From Candidatus Latescibacterota bacterium (GTDB lineage Bacteria; Latescibacterota; UBA2968; UBA8231): DNA of 21,455 nucleotides. Shown here piece by piece: positions 7,863 through 14,255 of this stretch. The position numbers and the translations under genes were made by a program. The stretch lies in NCBI GenBank assembly GCA_022825185.1, contig JAJDYK010000308.1, positions 1-21,455 of the forward strand, given 5' to 3'. Every line of letters starts with the position of its first letter. Positions within the stretch are counted from its first letter, which is position 1. The notes below the pieces were generated by a model. That model made no database searches. It was not told the origin of the DNA and worked only from the letters and a program-made list of their open reading frames with translations.

Positions 7863-8891
7863 ATGAAATTCATCTACTTCACCGACATTCACCTCGACTC
7901 CGGGATAGACGCCTTCCGGGGGTTTGAGTTGTGTGTGGAATCCATGCTAGAGCATCAGCCTGAAGTCCTGATCAATGGCGGCGACTTGGGCCTCACGCCC
8001 GAGGTGCTAGCGCAATACGCCCAGACCATGGAGAGGGTATCTGTGCCGGTGCTGTTGAGCCACGGCAACCACGAGATGTGCAGCGGCTATCTTCCTCGGG
8101 AGCAAGGGGGGACGGTGCACGCCAGCGCCGATATTGGCGGCGTCCACTTTGTGCTGCTGGACGTGGTGCGCTACTTCGAGCCGACCGAGGACCACCCGTC
8201 CAACTGGCACGTCTTGGCCGACGAGGGTCTGTTGGAGTGGCTGGCTGCGGATTTGGCGGGACTGGATCGGGACGCACCGCTGGTGGTGGCCAGCCATGTG
8301 CCGGTATCGACGACTTTTCCACAGCGCTCGGGTCAAGCACCGGACATGGCCTTTCCCACCAATGAGATTGCCGGGGTGCGGCGCTTGCTGACGCTATTGC
8401 AGCCCTTTGAACGGGTGATCACCTTGCATGGCCACCACCATGAAAACGATCGCCACTTTGTCGGCGCTATGGAGGTTATGACCACCGCGGCGGTTTCGGG
8501 CAATTGGTGGAAGACGGGATTGGAAAGCCGCGGGCCGCAAGGACGCGAACCGCAGGGATATCGGGTGGTTGAGGTCGATGCGGAAGGGGGTTTCAGGAGC
8601 CAATACCACGCTTTCCAGCCGCACCAAGACGAGGCAGTGGAATTGTGTCGGCACCAGGCTTCGAGCCGCCGCTTTGTCAATGTGTTCGATGGTTCGCCGC
8701 GCACGCAGGTCGAAGTGGGGGACTTGGGGCCATTAGCACTGATCGATCCGCTGGCTGAATCGTCGCGCGATCTGGCGACGCACCTGTGGGAGTTGCCAGC
8801 GGACTTCGACCGGCAGCAGGTGGAGGTGCGGGTGGTCTTTGAGGATGGGCGGGAGTGCGAAGGGGTGTTGGAGGAGCGGGTGTGGGAGTGA
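7863..8891 (+). CDS. Calcineurin-like metallophosphoesterase
   Basis: A 342-residue dinuclear-metal phosphoesterase. All blocks of the fold are present in order: FTDIHLD (D8, H10), NGGDLG (D41), SHGNHEM (N69, H70), VASHVPVS (H145) and LHGHHHEND (H189 and H191). Family members cleave phosphomonoesters or diesters such as cyclic nucleotides, nucleotides or phospholipids. No signal peptide or membrane segment is seen, so it is probably cytoplasmic. Residues beyond ~215 form a separate C-terminal region (about 125 residues) that I do not recognise and that may give specificity. It starts 4 nt after the PhyH-like gene with an AAGGACA site inside the end of that gene, so the two form a transcription unit. 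It converges with the sulfatase-superfamily gene. Confidence 0.88.
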   Translation: MKFIYFTDIHLDSGIDAFRGFELCVESMLEHQPEVLINGGDLGLTPEVLAQYAQTMERVSVPVLLSHGNHEMCSGYLPREQGGTVHASADIGGVHFVLLDVVRYFEPTEDHPSNWHVLADEGLLEWLAADLAGLDRDAPLVVASHVPVSTTFPQRSGQAPDMAFPTNEIAGVRRLLTLLQPFERVITLHGHHHENDRHFVGAMEVMTTAAVSGNWWKTGLESRGPQGREPQGYRVVEVDAEGGFRSQYHAFQPHQDEAVELCRHQASSRRFVNVFDGSPRTQVEVGDLGPLALIDPLAESSRDLATHLWELPADFDRQQVEVRVVFEDGRECEGVLEERVWE

Positions 8892-8969
8892 ACCTCCATC
8901 CCAGAAAGCGATCTGTGGGCACCCGAAATCGGCACGCCATTCCCGTCGCGGCATTAATGTTCCCCTGTA

Positions 8970-10427
8970 TCAACTGCCAGTGTAGAGTTTTGAAAAGTAG
9001 GGCCTAAAACCGGCTGGGCCGGGATACCCGTCCCAGTATTGGACATTGGCGGGCAGTTCGCCTTCGCCGCCGTTGCGGAGCCAAGTGATTAAGCCGGGGT
9101 CTGTGCCGCGGCGTTCGAGTTCATCAATTGCCGCGGCGTGCATTGCAGTGACGACCTCTGGATGCGTCTTCTCAACGTAGTCCAACGAACCAAGCCGCGC
9201 CAAGCGCGAGTGTTCCGGCTTTGCGGCGACTTCGAGGCTATAGGTTTTGTCAAAGGCGGTAAAGAGGACGAAGTTCGGATTCTGTCCGGCTTGATTCCAG
9301 CGTTCGAGGCTCCCACCTGCCAATGCGAGCTGCCGTTGGCCGGCTTCACCGCGCCGGGCGGGGGTTAAAATATCACAGCCCTCAATGCCTTCTGGTTCCG
9401 CTTCGCCGAGGATTGCGAGGATCGTGGAGAAGAAGTCTTGCGGTTGCACAATAACATCGCTCCGTCCGGTATCGCCATCCGGCATTCGGATGAAGAGCGG
9501 GACATGCGCTTCGGCCTCGCGCACTGGTTGCCCTTTGCCAAAAGTGCCGCGCTCACCCACGTTGGTGCCGTGGTCGCCGGTTAAGATGACGGCCGTGTTC
9601 CGGTCGAGCCCGGTGGATTCGAGCGCGTCTAAGAATTGCCCAAAACAGTGGTCCATCCAGGTCAGTTTCGCCGGATATTGCGCTTTGATGTGTTCCTTGG
9701 CCTCGTCGGGGAGGTCTTTGTTGTTGCGTCCGCCAAAGAGGCTGCGCGGGTCAACGCGCCCATCGTAGTCCGGCCGCGCGTCGTACTTTTTCATAAATTC
9801 GATCGGTGCATCCCACGGTTCGTGGGGATCGAAACAATCCACCCAGAGAAAGAAATTCTCGCGCTGCGCATTGTCTTTGAGGAATTGGGCCGCGCTGCTG
9901 AACAACTTTGCGCAGTTCCAATCCTCTGGTTTTTTGCGGTTGCGGTTCGACCGAGCGTAGGTCTGGAGGAGCCCGCTTCTCGCGGCGTTTTCGCCGAGGC
10001 AGGCAAACATCGGTTGGTGGCACCAGTTGTCCGGCCAGGCCGCGGAATCGTCGATCCAGTCGCGATCAACTTCAGCCCCGCGGATGAACGTCCACGCGTG
10101 AAACGGCCAATCGAAGTTGTGTCCGCCGTTGACCAGGTGTGGGGTGTCGTGGATCAGTTGCGTGGCATAGCCGCGTTCGGCAAGCGCCGAGGGGAGGGTT
10201 TGTCGTTCGTGGCGCAGCGGCTGCCACGGATGGAAGGGGCCTCCGTACTGACCGGTTATGACATCAGTCCGGTACGGGATCGTTGGGAAGCTAGCGCAGA
10301 AGGCGCGGTCAAATGCCCATGCTTTTGCTGCAAAGCGGTCGATATTCGGCGTTTCGATATAGGTATTGCCGTTTGCGCCGATATAATCGTAGCGGAGAGT
10401 GTCAATTACAATGAGTGCGATATTCAT
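8970..10427 (-). CDS. Sulfatase-superfamily hydrolase with Thr at the nucleophile position
   Basis: A 485-residue alkaline-phosphatase-superfamily enzyme. The N-terminal metal Asp is in IVIDTLRYDY (D9). The active-site segment aligns with the sulfatase signature C/S-x-P-x-R but reads T49-I-P-Y-R53, followed by the usual ITG. Later motifs are DPHEPWD and LTGDHGTNVGERG (second metal Asp/His). True sulfatases need Cys or Ser at this position for conversion to formylglycine. Thr is used by phosphodiesterase/NPP-type relatives, so a phosphoester substrate or a divergent mechanism is more likely. I took the ATG at 10425-10427 instead of one 13 codons upstream, because a CGGAG site precedes it and the family starts right at the first beta strand. 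No signal peptide is seen. Transcription is divergent from the M81 peptidase. Confidence 0.88.
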   Translation of the reverse strand: MNIALIVIDTLRYDYIGANGNTYIETPNIDRFAAKAWAFDRAFCASFPTIPYRTDVITGQYGGPFHPWQPLRHERQTLPSALAERGYATQLIHDTPHLVNGGHNFDWPFHAWTFIRGAEVDRDWIDDSAAWPDNWCHQPMFACLGENAARSGLLQTYARSNRNRKKPEDWNCAKLFSSAAQFLKDNAQRENFFLWVDCFDPHEPWDAPIEFMKKYDARPDYDGRVDPRSLFGGRNNKDLPDEAKEHIKAQYPAKLTWMDHCFGQFLDALESTGLDRNTAVILTGDHGTNVGERGTFGKGQPVREAEAHVPLFIRMPDGDTGRSDVIVQPQDFFSTILAILGEAEPEGIEGCDILTPARRGEAGQRQLALAGGSLERWNQAGQNPNFVLFTAFDKTYSLEVAAKPEHSRLARLGSLDYVEKTHPEVVTAMHAAAIDELERRGTDPGLITWLRNGGEGELPANVQYWDGYPGPAGFRPYFSKLYTGS

Positions 10428-10553
10428 TTTTGGCTCCGTTTCTGGGTCTCGTCGCTGTTCATACATTTTGGCGCGAACTCTTTGTCTTACTAAGTTTCAC
10501 GCTAGCTCCGTGTCCTTGCAATCCGTCTCAATCGCCTTTGCGGAAGGTTCCTT

Positions 10554-12029
10554 ATGAAACGCATTCTGCTGGCCAAATTCAACCACGAAGTCGGCAGCTT
10601 TAACCCCCAGCTTACCTATTACGACGACTTCACTATCCACCGGGGGCCAGACCTTATAGAAGCTACCCGCTCGTCCAATTCCACGCTGGCGGGCAATATC
10701 GACATTCTTGAGGCCCGTTCAGACATCGAACTAGTTCCCACGTACGGGGCTTGGTGCAATACCACCGGCGGCTTGGTCGCCGATCCCGATATGGAGCGCC
10801 TCATCAGCGAATTGTTGGCCGCGGTCGAGGCTCACGCCCCAGTTGATGCGGTCTGTCTGTCGCTGCACGGGGCCATGGCCGGCGAAACCGAAATCGATCC
10901 CGAGGGGCGCGTCGCGTCCGGCATCCGGCAAATCGTCGGAGACGTGCCCCTTGTCGCGGCCATGGACCTGCACGCAGTTATTTCGCAACGGCTGGTTGAT
11001 GCAGCCGACGCCTTGGTCTTTCTCCACACCTATCCGCACACGGACATGCGCGATACTGGTCAGCGCGCGGCTCGTCTGTTGTTGCGCCAATTGGACGGGG
11101 CAGTCAAGCCCACCACGGCCCGTGTGTCTATTCCGCTATTGGCTCGCGGCGACGAACTCATCACTGCTACTGGCCGCTTTGGCGAGGCCATCCGCCGCTG
11201 TCAAGAGATTGAGGCGTCTTTAGGCGGTTTGGCCGCGGGCGTCATCATTGGCAATCCCTTTACCGATGTGCCTGATTTGCAGTCCAATGCAATCGTCACC
11301 ACTGACGACGATCCAGCCCGCGCCCAAGATCTGGCGCTGGAATTAGCCCGCTTTATGTGGGAAAACCGCCCCCACTGGATTCCCAAACTCACCCCGCTCG
11401 AACAAGCTGTGCGTCTGGCCGAAGAGACCGAGGGACTCACGGTGTTCTCCGACGCGGCGGATTCCACGGCCTCGGGTGCCAGCGGCGACAGCAATGCCAT
11501 TCTCAAGGGGCTGCTCCAATACAACTACAGCAAGCGCGCGCTCATACCCATAGTGGATGCTCCTGCGGTGGAAGCTGCTTATCGGACTGGAGTAGGGGAA
11601 CGGTTCACTTGGCCCTTGGGCGGCACCCTCGACTCGGAGCGCTTTGCGCCGGTGGAATTACCTCTGTACGTCAAAAGCCTGTCCGACGGGGCTTTCACGA
11701 CTGAATTCGGGTATGTAGTGCCGCCTAGTCGCACGGCCATTTTGACTAGTGGCAATCTTACATTGCTAGTGACCCAAGAAGCCGCCCCCATCGTCGGGCG
11801 CAAAGTGTATCAGAGCCAGGGACACGATCCGGCAGACTACGATTTGGTCGTGTGCAAATCGCCCAATGGCTTCCGCACCCACTACCAGCCCATCGCCGCC
11901 CGCATTGTCGCGGTTGACGTGCCTGGGTCCACTAGCGCCAACCTCAAAACCTTGCCCTACCAGCACTGTGTGCGCCCCATTTTCCCGCTGGACGAGGGGG
12001 TTGTGCCGCCTTTTGCCGAGGCCGACTGA
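10554..12029 (+). CDS. M81 family metallopeptidase (MlrC-like)
   Basis: A 491-residue protein of the MlrC family, named for the microcystin-degradation protein that cleaves linear peptide products with zinc. Family blocks are seen in order: an N-terminal AKFNHEVGSFNP (residues 7-18), LSLHGAMAGETEIDPEG, AAMDLHAVIS and HTYPHTDMRDTG (candidate zinc-binding His/Asp residues). The C-terminal domain ends near KTLPYQHCVRPIFPLDEG. Length fits the family (~490-510). No signal peptide is visible, so it is probably cytoplasmic. Most bacterial members have no known substrate, and a microcystin role should not be assumed. The ATG is preceded by GCGGAAGG. Its TGA stop is followed immediately by the ATG of the methyltransferase gene, with no spacer. 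Confidence 0.9.
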   Translation: MKRILLAKFNHEVGSFNPQLTYYDDFTIHRGPDLIEATRSSNSTLAGNIDILEARSDIELVPTYGAWCNTTGGLVADPDMERLISELLAAVEAHAPVDAVCLSLHGAMAGETEIDPEGRVASGIRQIVGDVPLVAAMDLHAVISQRLVDAADALVFLHTYPHTDMRDTGQRAARLLLRQLDGAVKPTTARVSIPLLARGDELITATGRFGEAIRRCQEIEASLGGLAAGVIIGNPFTDVPDLQSNAIVTTDDDPARAQDLALELARFMWENRPHWIPKLTPLEQAVRLAEETEGLTVFSDAADSTASGASGDSNAILKGLLQYNYSKRALIPIVDAPAVEAAYRTGVGERFTWPLGGTLDSERFAPVELPLYVKSLSDGAFTTEFGYVVPPSRTAILTSGNLTLLVTQEAAPIVGRKVYQSQGHDPADYDLVVCKSPNGFRTHYQPIAARIVAVDVPGSTSANLKTLPYQHCVRPIFPLDEGVVPPFAEAD

Positions 12030-12647
12030 ATGCACATTGAGGATCTCTTTACGCCGGCGCAACAAGCCCTCGTCGCCGGCCTGCACAGACGCGACCAGCA
12101 GGAGCGTCAAGCCGGCTCCACGGACCCATTGCGTCTCAGGGCCGTCAGTCCCCAAGTAGCCCATTATCTCTGTCTGACCGCGATCCACCAACAGGCACAG
12201 ACTTTGGTCGAATTTGGCACATCGCACGGCTATTCTACTCTTCACCTAGCCGCTGCGGCCCAACGCACCGGGGGCCGCGTCTTCAGCTTGGATCAGGTGC
12301 CTGAAAAAACGGCGGCGGCGCGGGCCAATTTGCGCCAAGCTGGTTTGGAGCACTTGGTGGAATGCTACACGGGGGAGGGGGATGCCTTTATCGCGGCTCT
12401 CCCCGAGCGCGTGGACTTTGTCTTTGTAGATTTTGGCCTGCCCGCATTTGCTCCCATGTTCACCATGCTGGAAAGCCGTCTGGTGGCAGGGGCGTTCCTC
12501 TTTGTCGATGGCTGGTCCAAAATCGAACAGTGGGACCAGAATCCGGACTGGGCTGCCTTTAGAAGCCGCTTAGACGTGACTGCCGATTGGCTGACCTACA
12601 TCCTGCCGCTGGAAAAGTCGCACCTGATTGCCGTTAAGCTGTCCTAA
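12030..12647 (+). CDS. Class I SAM-dependent O-methyltransferase
   Basis: A 205-residue Rossmann-fold methyltransferase of the catechol/caffeoyl-CoA O-methyltransferase type. Motif I is VEFGTSHGYSTLHLA (residues 60-74), the acidic residue binding the SAM ribose is D88 in VFSLDQVPEK, and the post-motif strand is VDFVFVDF (~130-137), followed by GAFLFVDGW. The protein is the normal length for this group and has no targeting signal. It starts directly after the stop of the M81 peptidase gene, so expression is probably coupled, perhaps in one pathway that processes a peptide-like or aromatic compound. The substrate is not identifiable. Confidence 0.86.
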   Translation: MHIEDLFTPAQQALVAGLHRRDQQERQAGSTDPLRLRAVSPQVAHYLCLTAIHQQAQTLVEFGTSHGYSTLHLAAAAQRTGGRVFSLDQVPEKTAAARANLRQAGLEHLVECYTGEGDAFIAALPERVDFVFVDFGLPAFAPMFTMLESRLVAGAFLFVDGWSKIEQWDQNPDWAAFRSRLDVTADWLTYILPLEKSHLIAVKLS

Positions 12648-12652
12648 ACACC

Positions 12653-12711
12653 GGGAACAGGGGGCATTGGTTTTCTTAGCCCCTGATGTTACTACGCCCC
12701 GTAGTGTTCCC
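12653..12711. other. Structured intergenic segment (possible three-stem fold)
   Basis: GGGAACA (12653-12659) pairs with TGTTCCC (12705-12711). Inside lie GGGGC/GCCCC (12661-12665 with 12679-12683) and ACTAC/GTAGT (12691-12695 with 12701-12705, sharing one base with the outer stem). It sits right after the methyltransferase stop codon. There is no T-tract. It may be an RNA structure or a degraded dispersed repeat; only the pairing is directly visible. Confidence 0.3.
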
Positions 12712-12782
12712 ATTTCTACGCCGCCGAAGACCAGATCACTGGCTGGCCCCTCTGTGAAGCGTTTGACAGGTGTCGGTGTATT

Positions 12783-12807
12783 CGTCATTTTTACGGTAAA
12801 TTTGACG
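12783..12807. promoter_or_regulatory. Operator-like inverted repeat before the AAA/DUF4143 gene
   Basis: An imperfect inverted repeat of the form CGTCA-nn-TTTAC-g-GTAAA-nn-TGACG spans 25 bp and ends 11 nt before the ATG at 12819. Its right half overlaps the only plausible ribosome site (GACGGA). A protein bound here would block translation or transcription start. The ATPase itself has a winged-helix-like stretch, so autoregulation is conceivable but unproven. Confidence 0.4.
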
Positions 12808-12818
12808 GAATCAACGAC

Positions 12819-14003
12819 ATGTACTCTCGAATACTAGAGTTGCCCGAGAAGAGCTTTTTTCTGTTTGGCCCACGGGGAACGGGAAAATCCGTGTGGCTGG
12901 AACAACGGCTCAGCCAAGCAGCCTTGACCATCAACTTGCTGAAGTCCGGTGAATATCTCCGCTATAAACGCGACCCGTCCCTGCTGGCTCGAGAAGTGGC
13001 AGCGCTCAAAAACAAGAACGCTTGGATTATCATCGACGAGATACAGAAGCTGCCGGAATTGCTCGATGAGGTTCACGCGCTCCTATTCGAGAGCCGAGGT
13101 GATTATCGGTTTGCGCTGTCGGGTTCGAGCGCTAGAAAGCTCAAGCGGTCTCATGCCAACATGCTGGCTGGGCGCGCCTTGTCAAAGAAAATGTTTCCGT
13201 TGAGTATGCTGGAAATCGGCCGGGATTTCCGCTTGCAGGAGGCCCTGCGCTACGGACAATTGCCCTTGAGCGTGACGGCTGCCGCGGAGTGGGAAAAGAT
13301 CGAATTTCTCGATGCGTACGTCGAGACCTATCTGAGAGAGGAAATTCAGCAGGAAGCACTGGTCAGAAATCTCGACAGTTTCTATCGCTTCCTGTCCGTC
13401 AGTGCCCTGATGAGCGGGCAGATCCTGAACATCAGCAACATTGCGCGGGATGTGGGCGTTGCTAGGACTACCGTACAGGGCTATTTCAGCATTCTGGTGG
13501 ATACGCTCTTGGGCTGGTATTTGCCGGCCTACCGCAACAAAGCCAAGGTCAAAGAGGTCGCCCATGCCAAGTTCTACCTTTTCGATTGCGGCGTGCAGCG
13601 CGCCTTGGCGGGGCTGCACCGGGACAAGCCCTCGTCTGCCGAAACAGGCGTGTTGTTTGAAACCTTTATTCTCAATGAATTCATGGCGCTCAATTCATGG
13701 CGCTCTCACGGGGCGCAGTTTTTCTACTGGCGCACGGAATCCGGCAACGAGGTGGATCTCATTTGGAAAAGGGGCCGGCAGGCGGTCGGCTTTGAAATAA
13801 AATGTTCCACGATCTGGAGAGAAAACTTCAATAAAGGGCTGAATGTCTTACTGCAATCCGGCAATATTCAGCGAGCTTTTGGCATATATCGGGGCAAGCG
13901 ATTGCTGAAGGTTGGTGAGGTAACTGTTCTGCCGTACAAAATGGCCGTTGAAATGGCTGCAGAGGGGAGCTTCATTGCGGCAGGGGAGCATGAGGGACGC
14001 TAA
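12819..14003 (+). CDS. AAA-family ATPase with DUF4143 domain
   Basis: A 394-residue protein of the AAA_14/DUF4143 type. Walker A is GPRGTGKS (17-24) and Walker B is IIIDEIQ (70-76). Sensor-like LSGSSARKLKR (100-110) follows. A winged-helix-like region is at about 201-225 (ILNISNIARDVGVARTTVQG). The C-terminal DUF4143 part contains FYWRTESGNEVDLIW and FEIKCS (D313, E326-x-K328), a PD-(D/E)xK nuclease-like core. Such proteins are widespread, often patchily distributed and encoded as lone genes. Their function is not established, though roles linked to toxin-antitoxin modules or DNA processing have been proposed. It lies outside the neighbouring operons, and its stop codon overlaps a convergent dapA-family remnant by 4 bp, suggesting insertion as a single-gene cargo. 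Confidence 0.88.
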   Translation: MYSRILELPEKSFFLFGPRGTGKSVWLEQRLSQAALTINLLKSGEYLRYKRDPSLLAREVAALKNKNAWIIIDEIQKLPELLDEVHALLFESRGDYRFALSGSSARKLKRSHANMLAGRALSKKMFPLSMLEIGRDFRLQEALRYGQLPLSVTAAAEWEKIEFLDAYVETYLREEIQQEALVRNLDSFYRFLSVSALMSGQILNISNIARDVGVARTTVQGYFSILVDTLLGWYLPAYRNKAKVKEVAHAKFYLFDCGVQRALAGLHRDKPSSAETGVLFETFILNEFMALNSWRSHGAQFFYWRTESGNEVDLIWKRGRQAVGFEIKCSTIWRENFNKGLNVLLQSGNIQRAFGIYRGKRLLKVGEVTVLPYKMAVEMAAEGSFIAAGEHEGR

Positions 14004-14194
14004 AATTTCCCCTCGTATATTTCGTCGAACAGGACTTTGAGCTCCTCGACGAGCCCCGGCTCCGGTGCCGGATGGGGCGGCCCTAAGCGGTGGTTGGGGT
14101 AGAGTCCCTTCAATTGGATGGCCGCTTTTACGGAAGCTAGCCAGTTGTGTTTGATCGCCCACTGCAACCACGGCTCTTCATAGCGGTACACCAA
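14000..14194 (-). pseudogene. C-terminal remnant of a dihydropicolinate synthase (DapA)-family gene
   Basis: About 64 codons match the C-terminal helices of DapA/N-acetylneuraminate-lyase family proteins: NWLASVKAAIQLKGLYPNHR followed by a proline-rich turn and VEELKVLFDEIYEGK, where the family typically has a VKAALxxxGL...RPPLxPL...L pattern. The catalytic barrel (with the Tyr and Lys of the active site) is absent. The frame stays open upstream to about 14250 (reading ...LPSYRDLRSQD), but no start codon with a ribosome site is seen; position 14194 is only a TTG. The remnant sits between a DUF4143 ATPase gene and the 3' end of the secreted-protein gene. I infer a deletion that removed the first ~240 codons. 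Confidence 0.55.
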
Positions 14195-14255
14195 ATCCTG
14201 TGAGCGTAAATCCCTATAGCTAGGGAGGCCGCAGCGTCTGCGACCGGACCTAGCA

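Noticed and set aside
9636..10493. A 285-codon plus-strand open frame
   Set aside because: It is antisense to the sulfatase-superfamily gene, which has conserved motifs throughout; the antisense product shows no domain.
10554..12029. Microcystin degradation locus
   Set aside because: Only the MlrC-like M81 family member is present; mlrA, mlrB and mlrD are not, and most M81 proteins have no link to microcystin.
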